Shown in pieces: positions 27,870-39,035 of a DNA stretch of 64,000 bases. Numbering within the stretch: position 1 is the stretch's first letter; each line of letters begins with the position of its first letter. A model generated the notes under the pieces. It worked only from the letters and a program-made list of their open reading frames with translations. It had not been told where the DNA came from and made no database searches. A program made the position numbers and the translations under genes. Source of the DNA: Pedobacter steynii (GTDB lineage: Bacteria; Bacteroidota; Bacteroidia; Sphingobacteriales; Sphingobacteriaceae); the NCBI RefSeq assembly GCF_900103665.1, contig NZ_FNGY01000001.1, forward strand, positions 930,001 through 994,000. The letters run 5' to 3'.

Positions 27870-28141
27870 TAATGATGTGTTTAGTGTCAGTTTGCATCCG
27901 TTTGCCAGCATCACCGGTCATCCGGATAATTTGGTTGAAATCAAATGTACTAAAGCAAACCGAATAAAATTTGGCCTAAATGGACTTTTTCTTGTACAAA
28001 TCCGACTATTTGTTTTCTGAATATCAGAAGACAAAGGGATGTTTCCTGGCCTCTGCAATGAAAGCACCATTGTCAATATAAATTGTTAATTGAATATTTT
28101 ATTCCTAACATTGAAGCAGTATTTCATTTAACGATCTCAAT

Positions 28142-29026
28142 GTGTCTATAAAATATACACTTTCAATCTGCTTTTTATTGTTTTTGTGCGCTTTTAGCAC
28201 TCAGGCTCAAAGATTTGCCTATTACCCAAACGGGAAAAAAATACCCTATAAAGTTACTTCTATAAACAATATGAAGGATTCTCTTGGCATCTCGGATGTG
28301 GATGTGGTATCTACCTCTTATGGTGAAGTTATGTATCAGAGGTTAACTAATAAACCGGTTTTTTTATTGCTAAATAAGAAGGAGTTTGTGTCAAAAATTC
28401 CAATAATGTTGAAGAAGTATGATTACAATGACTATATATATTCCTACAGTTTTTATGCGGAGCTTAAAAGACATTTAGACAGTGGTCAGCTCACTAAGGC
28501 TTTCCTCACTGAAACATTCGGAAAGGTATCCCGGGAGATTGAGGAAGAGGATGGTATAAAAAATTTGATTTTTAGGAAGAATAATGCGAAGATTTCTTTT
28601 GATGGGGATAGCGCTGTAAAAGTTGATGTCATTAACTATCGGGCCTATGATCTTCATAAAACAGCTATACTGGAGTATAAAGTAACAGGAGAGGATTATT
28701 CTATTGGCTTCGATATCACGATATCCAATTTATCTGATTCCGAAAAGACCATAAAATATGTCTACATCACAGTCACTGCCCGCAATCCGGTAAGTGATAA
28801 GATTGGAACTAAAACAGTTAGGGCGATAGGTCCAATTAAAAGTGGTGATTATGGCGATTACAGCTTTGAAAACACCTTTTATTCTTCTACTGCTAAATAT
28901 CTTTCATTAGATGCGATAAAAATCCAATATATGGACGGCAGTATCAAGCTTTTAAATAAAGCCCAGACCCGGGCCATTACAACCGTGGATTGGGAAGAGG
29001 AGGGGAATAGGACATTAGACGATTGA
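28142..29026 (+). CDS. Secreted hypothetical protein with GTG start
   Basis: A 294-aa protein starting with GTG at 28142; this gives a complete signal peptide (IKYTLSICFLLFLCAF, cleavage after STQAQ), and no ATG in frame would keep it. The mature protein has no recognised domain; the C-terminal half is beta-rich, with TIKYVYITVTARNPVSDK resembling an immunoglobulin-like fold. It stands alone between the fucosidase and the cytochrome block. Confidence 0.65.
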   Translation: MSIKYTLSICFLLFLCAFSTQAQRFAYYPNGKKIPYKVTSINNMKDSLGISDVDVVSTSYGEVMYQRLTNKPVFLLLNKKEFVSKIPIMLKKYDYNDYIYSYSFYAELKRHLDSGQLTKAFLTETFGKVSREIEEEDGIKNLIFRKNNAKISFDGDSAVKVDVINYRAYDLHKTAILEYKVTGEDYSIGFDITISNLSDSEKTIKYVYITVTARNPVSDKIGTKTVRAIGPIKSGDYGDYSFENTFYSSTAKYLSLDAIKIQYMDGSIKLLNKAQTRAITTVDWEEEGNRTLDD

Positions 29027-29381
29027 TAACTACAATCTAAATATAGTTTTATAACAGCTGGAGCCATCACTTTGGAGGTATCCTTTGTAACCGGATAGCA
29101 GTGCTGGCGGAGTCTGGGCTGCCCGGAAGTACCCGCTATGGGTATGCCTTTTTTATCCTTTTGGAAGCGTATTTTCAAACAAGAATTGTAGCGCAAAAAA
29201 AAAAACATCACTATTAAGCAAGATAAGATGTATTTCGTTTGGTTTAAAATGTTTAGCTTTATTTATGTGTAAATGTATGTACAATCATTTGTTTGTGCAT
29301 TAGGCCGCCTTTGCTAAAGGAGCTGAGTTACAGATTTGGCCAGGTGTTAAGCCAAACAAGCATAATTCTAATTAGATTTAT
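29027..29381. other. 355-base intergenic stretch
   Basis: It holds a weak hairpin (TACCC/GGGTA near 29130) with a pyrimidine-rich tail that may end the preceding transcript, an 11-base A run near 29197, and presumably the promoter of the cytochrome block. Nothing coding was seen. Confidence 0.4.
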
Positions 29382-32300
29382 ATGATGCGTCGACTAATTT
29401 TTATGTTGTTGGGTGCGGTGCTTTTAGTTAGCATTGGTATCTACTTATATTCATCTTCCGGACCCAAGCTGCCAAAAGACGTGGAGGAAGCATATGAAAC
29501 TTTGCCAAAATCCCTCGACTATAACATAGATGTAAAACCAATACTTTCTGATAAATGTTTTGCTTGTCATGGCCCGGATAAAGCAAAGCAAAAAGCTGGC
29601 CTACGATTGGATCATGCTGATTTTGCTTATGCTGAATTACCGGAAAGTAAAGGCAAAGTGGCTATTGATCCTGGTAATCTCGACAATAGTGAAGCTTTTC
29701 ATAGGATCATATCTGCTGATCCGAAGTATAAAATGCCTACACCGGAATCACATCTTAACCTTACGGCCATTGAAAAAGCAACACTCATCAGATGGATAAA
29801 GGAGGGAGCAGTATATAAGCCACATTGGGCTTTTGTAAAACCAGTTAAAATTGAAACACCGAAAGTTGATGAGGCCGCTAAAGTGAATAATCCTATCGAT
29901 AATTTCATTGTCGAAAAGTTGCAAAAACAGCAGTTAAAGCAATCGCCTGAGGCCAATAAGGAGCTGTTGCTCCGGAGAGTATCATTGGACTTAACAGGTT
30001 TGCCACCAACCATATCGGAAATTGATGCTTTTTTGAAAGATAAGTCATCCAATGCATATGAGAAACAAGTCGACCGTTTGCTCCGTTCACAACATTATGG
30101 AGAAAAAATGGCTGTTGATTGGCTTGATGTTGCACGTTTTGCTGATTCTCATGGATATACTGTAGATAGGTTGAGAGATATGTCGCCATATCGCGATTGG
30201 GTAATTAAAGCTTTCAATACTAATATGGCTTACGACAAATTTATGCAATGGCAACTTGCGGGTGATCTTATGCCAAATCCAACGCGCGAAATGTTGATTG
30301 CAACTGCTTTTAATCGCAACCATCAGCAAAATATGGAGGGTGGAATTATTGAACAGGAGTTTCAAACGGAATATGTAATTGACCGTACCAATACTTTTGG
30401 CGATGCCATGTTGGGCTTATCGGTGGGTTGTGCAAAATGCCACGACCATAAGTACGATCCCATCTCACAAAAGAATTACTATCAGTTGTTCAGCTTTTTT
30501 AATAATGTGAAAGAGGCTGGGCAGATTTCATTTGATGATACGATGCCGGGTCCAACGTTGTTGCTCCCTGACTCAGAAAAAGAGCGGGTGATCAGTTATA
30601 TTAATAAGACCATCGCGGTACAGGAGCAAAAAATAAAAGAGAAAAAAGTTAAGGAGGAAGCAGGTTTTCAGAACTTTCTTGATAGAAAGGATTATAAGAA
30701 ATTGTCTGCCGGGAAGATGCCGGTAGATGGGTTGCAGGCTTACTTTAACTTTGATAAAGGAAATTTAAACGATGAAATAGATCGTAAGCAGATTGGTGTG
30801 ATGAAGCGTGATGCAGGCGGGCCAGGAGAAGCCGCCGTTTTTATTCCGGGGAGCGCGGGTAAAGGTTTGGTATTGGATGGTGATACCTGGCTTGATCTGA
30901 ATCAGGTGGGCGTTTTTCGTAAATCTGAGCCATTTAGCATAGGGCTTTGGGTTAATATTCCTAAAGCGCTTACCGAAGGTGTAATTTTTCATAAAAGCAT
31001 AGCTGAGCGCTTGTATAATTTTAAGGGATATCATCTTTATTTGAAAGACAATAAGCTGGAATTGAATATGGCGCATGCTTATCCTGCAAATGCGATAACT
31101 AAACTTAGTATTGATAATGTGCCACGTGATAAATGGATACAGCTAACCATGACTTATGATGGTTCTTCAAAAGCCGCTGGTTTAAAATTATATCTTGATG
31201 GTGCAGAAATGAAAATGGAAACTGGTATGGATAGGCTAGACAAGGATATCCTATTTTCAGATGGTGCACAGCCTGGTTTGCAAATAGGAGCCTGGTGGCG
31301 TGGTCGTGGTTTTAAAGACGGTAAGATAGATGATATTTCGGTGTATAACCGTACACTAACTCCAATGGAAGTAAGTGTTTTGGCGAGAAAGATAAGTTGG
31401 AATCAATTAGCTGCAAAACCAAAACTAACAGATGCGGAGATCAATTCATTTAGACAGTATTATTTTAATGTGGTTGATCCGCTGTTGAAGAAAGCCGAAA
31501 ATGAACTAAAGGTATTGCGCACTAATCTGTCAGATTCTACCGCCAATATTCCGGAGCTGATGGTGATGCGGGAAATGACGAAGCCTAAAAAGACTTTCTT
31601 ACTTAAACGTGGGAATTATGATATGCCCGGAGCGCAGGTATTTCCCAATACTCCAGAAAGTATATTGCCTTATCCTAAAAACCTGCCCAAAAACAGGTAT
31701 GGTTTAGCGCAATGGCTCACTAATCGTGATCACCCGCTAACTGCCCGGGTTGCAGTAAATCGCCTTTGGCAGAATTTCTTTGGTGTAGGTTTAGTGAAAA
31801 CTTCAGAGGATTTTGGAAATCAGGGAGAGATGCCTAGTCATTTGGAACTGTTGGATTGGTTGGCTGTTTCTTTCCTGGAATCGGGATGGAATGTAAAGGA
31901 ATTGAACAAAAAGATCGTGATGTCGGCCACTTATAGGCAAGATTCCAGGGCAAGCAAAGAAGCACGTGAAAAAGACCCTGAAAACCGACTGATTTCTCAT
32001 GGCCCGGCTTATCGGATGTCGGCCGAAATGATACGGGATAACGCATTGATGGCAAGTGGACTATTGAACCCGAAAATTGGTGGAAAAAGTGTTAAACCTT
32101 ATCAACCGGATGGCCTTTGGGAAATCAATAATACTTCATATACTCAGGATAAAGGTGCCGATGTGTATCGCCGTAGCTTGTATGTTGTTGTTAAAAGGTC
32201 TGTACCTAATCCTACATTATCAACCTTTGATGCCACTTCAAGAAGCTACTGCATTACCCGAAGACAAAAAACGAATACTCCTTTGCAGGCACTGGTCACC

Positions 32301-32618
32301 TTGAATGATCCTACTTTTTTGGAAGCGGCAAAGGTGTTGGGTGAACAGATGACCCGGTCGGCTGACAGTCGTCAGGCTATAGCGCAAACTTATAGAAAGC
32401 TTACAGGCCGTTTAGTACAGTCAAAAGAGCTGGAACTATTGTCTGCTTTACAGCAAATGGAGTTGAAGAAATTCAGGCAAAACCCTGAAAAACAAAGCGG
32501 TTGGCTCAATGCCGGCCAATATCAGGTTAATAAAATAATGGATCGTGCCATGATTGCTGCAAATGCAGTTGTTGCCAGTACCATATTAAATTCAGATGCA
32601 ACATTAACAAAAAGATAA
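29382..32618 (+). CDS. Planctomycete-type cytochrome c / DUF1549 / LamG / DUF1553 protein
   Basis: A 1078-aa protein anchored by an N-terminal helix ([19 protein letters not shown]). The cytochrome-c-like PSCyt1 domain follows, with haem motif CFACH at residues 59-63. DUF1549 occupies about 170-380 ([30 protein letters not shown]), and contains a second CxxCH ([11 protein letters not shown]). A LamG/concanavalin-like sandwich is at about 480-680 and DUF1553 at about 780-1040 ([30 protein letters not shown]). Such proteins are abundant in Planctomycetes and some Bacteroidota and are thought to couple redox chemistry to polysaccharide breakdown, unproven. It is four bases from the DUF1501 gene. 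Confidence 0.9.
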   Translation: MMRRLIFMLLGAVLLVSIGIYLYSSSGPKLPKDVEEAYETLPKSLDYNIDVKPILSDKCFACHGPDKAKQKAGLRLDHADFAYAELPESKGKVAIDPGNLDNSEAFHRIISADPKYKMPTPESHLNLTAIEKATLIRWIKEGAVYKPHWAFVKPVKIETPKVDEAAKVNNPIDNFIVEKLQKQQLKQSPEANKELLLRRVSLDLTGLPPTISEIDAFLKDKSSNAYEKQVDRLLRSQHYGEKMAVDWLDVARFADSHGYTVDRLRDMSPYRDWVIKAFNTNMAYDKFMQWQLAGDLMPNPTREMLIATAFNRNHQQNMEGGIIEQEFQTEYVIDRTNTFGDAMLGLSVGCAKCHDHKYDPISQKNYYQLFSFFNNVKEAGQISFDDTMPGPTLLLPDSEKERVISYINKTIAVQEQKIKEKKVKEEAGFQNFLDRKDYKKLSAGKMPVDGLQAYFNFDKGNLNDEIDRKQIGVMKRDAGGPGEAAVFIPGSAGKGLVLDGDTWLDLNQVGVFRKSEPFSIGLWVNIPKALTEGVIFHKSIAERLYNFKGYHLYLKDNKLELNMAHAYPANAITKLSIDNVPRDKWIQLTMTYDGSSKAAGLKLYLDGAEMKMETGMDRLDKDILFSDGAQPGLQIGAWWRGRGFKDGKIDDISVYNRTLTPMEVSVLARKISWNQLAAKPKLTDAEINSFRQYYFNVVDPLLKKAENELKVLRTNLSDSTANIPELMVMREMTKPKKTFLLKRGNYDMPGAQVFPNTPESILPYPKNLPKNRYGLAQWLTNRDHPLTARVAVNRLWQNFFGVGLVKTSEDFGNQGEMPSHLELLDWLAVSFLESGWNVKELNKKIVMSATYRQDSRASKEAREKDPENRLISHGPAYRMSAEMIRDNALMASGLLNPKIGGKSVKPYQPDGLWEINNTSYTQDKGADVYRRSLYVVVKRSVPNPTLSTFDATSRSYCITRRQKTNTPLQALVTLNDPTFLEAAKVLGEQMTRSADSRQAIAQTYRKLTGRLVQSKELELLSALQQMELKKFRQNPEKQSGWLNAGQYQVNKIMDRAMIAANAVVASTILNSDATLTKR

Positions 32619-32622
32619 CCTC

Positions 32623-34143
32623 ATGGTAGATCATCACCACCACGAAGAAGAATTTAGGCTCAATGATCCTGAATTTAATCGGTTGAACCAAAGACTGGAT
32701 CGGCGCAACTTTCTAACCAAAACATCCATGGGCATTGGTGCTTTGGCACTTGGGGCCTTGTTTGGCAACAAACTGATGGGAAATGCTCCACGTCCTGCGG
32801 TCAGCAATGCAACAGGAGATATGGAGCAGGAAATATTGAGGGCATTGCCGCACTTTGCCCCCAAGGCTAAAAGAGTGGTATACCTGTTTATGAGTGGAGG
32901 ACCTTCGCAGCTTGAAACTTTTGATTATAAGCCAGCATTGGTAAATTTGATGGGGCAAAACCTGCCAGATTCTGTGCGCAAAGGCCAGAGGTTAACAGGG
33001 ATGAGTGCAAACCAGAGTGCCTTGCCGATGGTGCCTTCCTATTATAAGTTTAATCAGCACGGACAAAACCAGACCTGGATTAGTGAGTTGTTGCCTTATA
33101 CCGCTAAGGTGGTTGATGATTTATGCATTGTAAAATCCATGCATTCTGAAGCGATTAACCATGATCCGGCAATTACCTTTTTTCAAACCGGGAACCAGTT
33201 GCCAGGTCGCCCGTCAATAGGCTCCTGGCTTAGTTATGGTTTAGGCTCTGATAATGAAAATCTGCCGACCTTCATTGTTTTGGTGTCTAAGAATGGTCAG
33301 AAAGATCAACCTCTTTATGCTCGTTTATGGGGTAACGGATTTCTGCCATCTAAACATCAAGGTGTGCAATTTGGTTCAGGAAAGGATCCGGTATTGTTTC
33401 TTAATAATCCCGATGGTTATGACGGTGCTGATAGAAAGGAAATGTTGGAATACCTCTCGAAATTAAACCAGATACAGAATAGTACTTATGGAGATCCTGA
33501 AGTAGATGCGCGAATAGCGCAATATGAAATGGCTTATAGAATGCAAACATCGGTTCCGGAAGTGATGAGTGTGGCTGATGAGCCAGAGGAGGTATTTGAG
33601 TTGTATGGGCCTGATAGTAAAGACCCGGGTACCTATGCAGCAAACTGCCTGTTGGCACGGAAGCTTTTAGAAAAGGATGTAAAGTTTGTTCAGCTGTACC
33701 ATCAGGGATGGGATCAGCATGGTAGCTTGCCATCGGGTATTGCCGCACAGTGCAAAGCCACAGATCAGGCTACTGCGGCACTAATTACAGATTTGAAGCG
33801 CAGAGGCTTGCTGGAAGATACATTGGTGATTTGGGGTGGCGAATTTGGCCGTACAGTATATTCGCAAGGCAAGTTAACAGCCAATGATTATGGTCGTGAT
33901 CATCATCCGCGCTGTTTCACCATGTGGATGGCTGGCGCAGGTGTAAAACCGGGAATCAGTTTCGGTGAAACAGATGATTTTAGCTATAATATTGTGAAAG
34001 ATCCTGTTCATGTTCATGATTTTCAGGCAACACTATTGCACCTGATGGGAATTGATCATGAGCGACTGACTTATAAATTTCAAGGCCGGAGGTTTAGGTT
34101 AACGGATGTAGAAGGGAAAATAGTAAAAGGTATTTTAACATGA
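32623..34143 (+). CDS. DUF1501 protein with Tat-like signal
   Basis: A 506-aa protein with a twin-arginine-like start ([21 protein letters not shown], about residues 28-48; the consensus is RRxFL). The DUF1501 domain, related to the alkaline-phosphatase/sulfatase superfamily, covers the rest: [44 protein letters not shown] and [21 protein letters not shown]1501 genes nearly always accompany DUF1549/DUF1553 partners, as here. It lies between the cytochrome fusion (4 bases) and the membrane cytochrome (4-base overlap), a tight operon. Confidence 0.92.
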   Translation: MVDHHHHEEEFRLNDPEFNRLNQRLDRRNFLTKTSMGIGALALGALFGNKLMGNAPRPAVSNATGDMEQEILRALPHFAPKAKRVVYLFMSGGPSQLETFDYKPALVNLMGQNLPDSVRKGQRLTGMSANQSALPMVPSYYKFNQHGQNQTWISELLPYTAKVVDDLCIVKSMHSEAINHDPAITFFQTGNQLPGRPSIGSWLSYGLGSDNENLPTFIVLVSKNGQKDQPLYARLWGNGFLPSKHQGVQFGSGKDPVLFLNNPDGYDGADRKEMLEYLSKLNQIQNSTYGDPEVDARIAQYEMAYRMQTSVPEVMSVADEPEEVFELYGPDSKDPGTYAANCLLARKLLEKDVKFVQLYHQGWDQHGSLPSGIAAQCKATDQATAALITDLKRRGLLEDTLVIWGGEFGRTVYSQGKLTANDYGRDHHPRCFTMWMAGAGVKPGISFGETDDFSYNIVKDPVHVHDFQATLLHLMGIDHERLTYKFQGRRFRLTDVEGKIVKGILT

Positions 34144-35480
34144 TCGTACTGGATATTTTTACTTTTTCAGGTCGGCTGCACCCACTAATCGTCCACTTGC
34201 CGATTGGCTTCATTTTGCTTGCTACCTTGTTTAACGTCTTATCCTATTTGCAGAAATATAGGTATCTGAGGCAAGCAGTTCCGCTTATTTTGTTTATTGG
34301 TTTTATGGCTGCTGTACTTGCCTGCGTATTCGGATATGTACTTTCCCTCAGTGGAGATTATGATGCGGATACACTTAGCCACCACAAGTTTTCGGGAATT
34401 ACTTTAGCCATTATTTGTGGCTTACTTTATTTTTCTTCTACTTCGATGTTTAAAGAATACCTGCGTGTAGGGGATAAACTGTTTTCTGCCCTGCTGTTGG
34501 GATTGGTGGTACTAATGAGTTATAGCGGTCATCAAGGTGCAAGTCTGACACATGGAAATGATTACCTTACTTTCCGCACATTGATGCAGCAGGAACGTGA
34601 AAAGCCGGCCACAGTAGAACAGGCGATGCTGTTTGAAGATGTAGTGCAGCCAATTCTTCAAAAAAAATGTGTCCAATGCCATCGTGATGGCAAACAAAAA
34701 GGCGAACTGTCATTAGAATCGTTAACCGCCTTAAAAAAAGGTGGTAAGAGCGGTCAGGCTGTGGTATCGGGTAAGCCGGATATGAGCGAGCTTTTCAAAC
34801 GCATTACCCTCGATGAAGGTCATAAAGATTTTATGCCAGCCGATGGAAAACCTCCTTTAACCAAAAATGAAGTAAAATTGATTACCTGGTGGATCAAAGA
34901 AGGTAAAACAGAGGGAGGGAAGACCATTTCGGAAATTAAAAACACAGCTTCGTTAAAACCAATGGTTGCCTTGTATCTGGGAATTGGAGGAGCTACGGAA
35001 CCTGAAGATGATGCTGGGGAAGTGGCTCAGATGATTAATCCTGATTTGCCACTTGTAGTGGATACCACGCATATAACTAGTTTGAGAAAAAAGGGAGTAA
35101 GGGTTAGAATGATGTTGAATAAACCTGTAATGCTTGATATTACTTTACCCCCTAAGTCTGGAATTAAGATGGCTGATGTAAAACCTGAAATGTTAAGGTT
35201 AGCTAAGAATATTGTTTGGTTGAACTTTTCGGACAATGAATTAACGGATCAGCAACTTGATTTCCTGCCTGCATTAACAAATCTTGAGAAACTTAGACTT
35301 GATAAAAACCCTGTTACGGATCAGTTAAGTGACTACCTGGTTTCTTTGAAGCATATTGAAGCCGTGAATCTCAACGAAACTAAGATAACAGATGCGACTA
35401 CGCTTAAGCTTAAAAAGAATCCAAGTATTCAGAGGGTATACAGCTGGAAAACTAAAGTAGATGAAGTAAAAGTAAATTAG
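34140..35480 (+). CDS. Membrane cytochrome c protein with leucine-rich repeats
   Basis: A 446-aa protein with four membrane helices of DUF2231 type ([19 protein letters not shown], about 1-135), a PSCyt1-like cytochrome c domain with haem motif CVQCH at about residue 176, and C-terminal leucine-rich-repeat-like segments ([40 protein letters not shown]). It is the likely inner-membrane redox partner of the two preceding proteins. The ATG overlaps the DUF1501 stop by four bases, implying coupled translation. The LRRs suggest protein-protein contact. Confidence 0.87.
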   Translation: MIVLDIFTFSGRLHPLIVHLPIGFILLATLFNVLSYLQKYRYLRQAVPLILFIGFMAAVLACVFGYVLSLSGDYDADTLSHHKFSGITLAIICGLLYFSSTSMFKEYLRVGDKLFSALLLGLVVLMSYSGHQGASLTHGNDYLTFRTLMQQEREKPATVEQAMLFEDVVQPILQKKCVQCHRDGKQKGELSLESLTALKKGGKSGQAVVSGKPDMSELFKRITLDEGHKDFMPADGKPPLTKNEVKLITWWIKEGKTEGGKTISEIKNTASLKPMVALYLGIGGATEPEDDAGEVAQMINPDLPLVVDTTHITSLRKKGVRVRMMLNKPVMLDITLPPKSGIKMADVKPEMLRLAKNIVWLNFSDNELTDQQLDFLPALTNLEKLRLDKNPVTDQLSDYLVSLKHIEAVNLNETKITDATTLKLKKNPSIQRVYSWKTKVDEVKVN

Positions 35481-35894
35481 CTATAAAACTTAACTTTCGA
35501 CTTACTAATTACGATCAAGAGTTCCAGAATCAGGGAGGAATAACAACCAAACGATGTACATCACTGGGGGAGTATTTAAGCCAGGACATACCCTTGATTT
35601 GACAAAGATTCATCAATTTTAAGATGATCCCTATCCAACCATAATTTCGGTAGACTTTACATGATAGGTCCAGGGAAAAGCTGAACGTAGAAAAAGTGTA
35701 TCGTCATTAAATGGTGCTGGAGATCAGCTAACGATAAAAACGGAGTAATTAAAAAGTCGACAATATGGTTGAGTAGTTTGCAGATTTGAATTATTAATCG
35801 GTAAAAGCTTATCAGCACCTTGCATTAAGCAAATACATGTCAGGATCCCTATAAAACTTGTTCGTATCTGTGAAATTCAACCAAATATACCGAC
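35481..35894. other. 414-base intergenic stretch before SusC
   Basis: No gene, clear terminator or recognisable repeat was found. It presumably carries the SusC promoter; I could not single out a convincing TAnnTTTG element. Isolated codons look like worn coding sequence, but no frame is long enough to name. Confidence 0.4.
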
Positions 35895-38800
35895 ATGATT
35901 AGAAATTCTACCAAAGCAATTTCCTATAATACGAAAGTGTATAGGTTAAATTGGGGGCGATTCAAGTTTTTCGTACTTCTTTCAGCGCTATTACAATTAG
36001 TTGCGGCTGGGACCTATGCCCAGGCAGTTAAAATTACCGGCCAGGTTACTGACCATAAAAACCAGGCCCTACCTGGTGCAAGCATCGCGGTAAAAGGCGC
36101 TAAAGCAGGTACCACTACTGATATTGATGGCCGGTACAGCATCACCCTGGCAGACAATAGTGCCGTGCTGATATTTTCGACCATAGGTTACTCAAGTCAG
36201 GAAATACCTGTTAAAGGACGTACCGTTGTCAATGTAAAACTGTTCGATGATGCTAAAGACCTGACTGAGGTGGTTGTGGTGGGTTACGGTGCCTTGAAAA
36301 AAAGAGACGTTACCGGTGCAGTAACCTCAGCCAATTTAGGCAACGTAACTAAAACACCTGTTTTCGGTACCGCTCAATTGTTGCAGGGCCAGGTAAGTGG
36401 GGTGCAGGTCACGCAAACCAATGCACAACCCGGTGCGACTTTTAGCGTACGCATCAGGGGTACCAACTCTATTACCAACAGCAGTGAGCCATTATATGTG
36501 GTTGATGGTTATGCAGGGGCAGATATCTCCGCTTTAAACCCTAATGATATTGCTACGATGGATGTTTTGAAAGATGCATCTGCTGCTGCAATTTATGGCA
36601 ACAGAGGTTCAAATGGGGTAGTTATCATTACGACTAAAACAGGGAAGGCAGGGCAGAACACCGTTTCGGCCGATGTATATTCTGGTGTTCAGCGGGTAGG
36701 TAAGGTCCTGGAAATGATGAATGCCAGCCAATTTGCGGTCTATCTGGATTCTGTAACCGCTTACAATAACGTAGGTTCAAAAACACCAAAGCCATTGCCA
36801 TTTACCCAGGATCAGATCAATTCATTAGGCACAGGTACGAACTGGCAAAAAGAATTGTTCAGAACCGCTCCTGTTACCAATGCTAACGTTTCTATTAGTG
36901 GAGGTAGCGAATTGAGCAAGTATCTGGTCAGTTTCAGTTACTTCGATCAAAAAGGCATCATCATCAACTCTGGTTATAAACGAGGTACATTACGATTCAA
37001 CTTCACGCACGACATTAGCAGGAAAGTATCATTTGGTTTAAATTCACAGCTGTCTTATGATCAGCAAAATAAAGCCAACGTAAATACCAGTGGCGGTGCT
37101 GGTGGAGGTACCTTGCTTGATGCGTTGCGTATCAGTCCTACTGTACCTGTTTTTGATGCTACAGGTGATTATACCTTTCAAAATGGTCCAAGTGGATATA
37201 CCAACATATTAGGTAACCCGGTAGCAGCAGCGATGTTAAACACTGATATTAGTAATAGTCTACGTGTTTTCATTAACGCCTATGGGGAATATAAAATCCT
37301 CGAAAACTTAAAATTCCGGGCAAGTGTGGGTACAGACGATCGTTTTGAGCGGGGACGTTTATTCAGGCCGAATACGACCTATTTGGGTTTAACCACCAAT
37401 GGCATTTCGCAGGTGATCAACCCTCAAAACATCAATTGGTTAAATGAAAATACGTTAACGTACAATACAACCATCAATAAAATACACAGTATAACTGCTT
37501 TAGCGGGCTTTACCTATCAGTATTTTCAATACAAAGCAAGCACAGCCACAGCGCAGTCACTAACCACCAATAATTTAGGCACAGATGGTTTAGGGGCCGG
37601 TACGAGCTTATCCGCTTCCTCAACAGCCAACGGCCGTCGCCTTGCCTCCTTCATCGGCAGGGTGAATTACAGCTTGCTCGATAAGTATTTGTTAACCGTT
37701 TCCCTGCGTCGTGACGGCTCCTCGGCTTTGGGTGTAAACAACCAATGGGGCGCATTCCCTTCAGCTGCACTGGCATGGAGGGTCTCTGGGGAAGATTTCA
37801 TGAAAGAACTAACCGCCATTAATAATTTAAAACTTCGCTTAGGATACGGTATTGTCGGTAATGCCGATATTCCTGTTAACGCACCTTACTTACAGTACGG
37901 ATTAAATAGCTATGTACTTAATGGATCCCGGAATGTCGGATTTTCACCCAATAACATTGCAAATCCAAACTTGCAATGGGAGCAAACCAAGTCCTATAAC
38001 ATTGGTTTGGATTTAGGAATGTTTAACAACCGGCTTACTTTTAATGCCGATATTTACGATAAAAAAACAGCTAAGCTTTTATTCCAGCGTCCGGTACCTT
38101 CGACCACTGGTTTCAGTACCTTTCAGGACAATCTTGGTGCGATGAGTAACCGTGGTGTGGAGCTTGCTTTAAACACTGTGAATATTAACGGTCAGTTTGT
38201 AAAATGGACAACCGGAATCAATTTTGCCAGAAATATCAATAAGATACTGGACCTTGGAGGTCCTAAAAGCGTACTTACCGGTACCGTTAGCTCCAGCTTA
38301 TATCCGGGTGGTCAAAATTCATCCATCTTACAGGTGGGTAAACCTATCGGGTCATTTTATGGCTATGTGTATGACGGCATCTGGCAATCACCCGAACAAA
38401 TTACCGCAAGTGGGCTCAGCAACAGCCTTAAACCTGGCGATCCGAGATACAAAGATCTGAACAACGACCATATTATTAATGCCTCAGACAGAACCATTAT
38501 AGGGAAGGCCTTACCAAAATTCAGCTATGGTTTTAATAGTAATTTAACTGTGGGTCAGTTTAACTTGTTCGTATTGATACAGGGTGTGTATGGCAACCAG
38601 ATCATGAATGAGAACAAGATTGAAGGCGAAAACGGAAGCACGGGCGACAATAAATTGGCCTACGTATTAACCCGTAGCTTCGGTATGCCTGGTTCAGATA
38701 ACAGCTTACCAAGCGTGGGCAGTACACTACGCCGTAGTCTGGGCCCAACCAGTGATGTATTGGAAAGCGGGAGTTATCTGAGGTTTAAAACGATCACCTT

Positions 38801-39020
38801 AAGCTATGACCTTCCCTTACCAAAACTGAGTTCGGTATTTAAGTCGGCGAGTATCTATGTAACCGGTCAAAATATGTTCACGATCACCAAATACTCAGGC
38901 TATGATCCGGAAGTGAACACTTATGATACTTCAAGCGGCAACTATACTTCCTTAGGGACCGACTATAACCCGTATCCAAATGTTAAAACATTCACCCTGG
39001 GCATAAAATTAGGTTTGTAA
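35895..39020 (+). CDS. SusC/RagA-family TonB-dependent transporter
   Basis: A 1041-aa transporter with a long N-terminus before the signal (FFVLLSALLQLVAAGTYAQ), a CarboxypepD_reg-like domain (VKITGQVTDHKNQALPGASI, about 45-130), the TonB-box-like LTEVVVVGYGALKKRDVTG, the plug (SVRIRGTNSITNSSEPLYVV and AIYGNRGSNGVVIITTKTG) and a full barrel. It imports an oligosaccharide with the SusD protein encoded 15 bases downstream. The flanking lyase and esterase genes suggest uronate-containing oligosaccharides. Confidence 0.95.
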   Translation: MIRNSTKAISYNTKVYRLNWGRFKFFVLLSALLQLVAAGTYAQAVKITGQVTDHKNQALPGASIAVKGAKAGTTTDIDGRYSITLADNSAVLIFSTIGYSSQEIPVKGRTVVNVKLFDDAKDLTEVVVVGYGALKKRDVTGAVTSANLGNVTKTPVFGTAQLLQGQVSGVQVTQTNAQPGATFSVRIRGTNSITNSSEPLYVVDGYAGADISALNPNDIATMDVLKDASAAAIYGNRGSNGVVIITTKTGKAGQNTVSADVYSGVQRVGKVLEMMNASQFAVYLDSVTAYNNVGSKTPKPLPFTQDQINSLGTGTNWQKELFRTAPVTNANVSISGGSELSKYLVSFSYFDQKGIIINSGYKRGTLRFNFTHDISRKVSFGLNSQLSYDQQNKANVNTSGGAGGGTLLDALRISPTVPVFDATGDYTFQNGPSGYTNILGNPVAAAMLNTDISNSLRVFINAYGEYKILENLKFRASVGTDDRFERGRLFRPNTTYLGLTTNGISQVINPQNINWLNENTLTYNTTINKIHSITALAGFTYQYFQYKASTATAQSLTTNNLGTDGLGAGTSLSASSTANGRRLASFIGRVNYSLLDKYLLTVSLRRDGSSALGVNNQWGAFPSAALAWRVSGEDFMKELTAINNLKLRLGYGIVGNADIPVNAPYLQYGLNSYVLNGSRNVGFSPNNIANPNLQWEQTKSYNIGLDLGMFNNRLTFNADIYDKKTAKLLFQRPVPSTTGFSTFQDNLGAMSNRGVELALNTVNINGQFVKWTTGINFARNINKILDLGGPKSVLTGTVSSSLYPGGQNSSILQVGKPIGSFYGYVYDGIWQSPEQITASGLSNSLKPGDPRYKDLNNDHIINASDRTIIGKALPKFSYGFNSNLTVGQFNLFVLIQGVYGNQIMNENKIEGENGSTGDNKLAYVLTRSFGMPGSDNSLPSVGSTLRRSLGPTSDVLESGSYLRFKTITLSYDLPLPKLSSVFKSASIYVTGQNMFTITKYSGYDPEVNTYDTSSGNYTSLGTDYNPYPNVKTFTLGIKLGL

Positions 39021-39035
39021 TTGTAATAATTAAGA

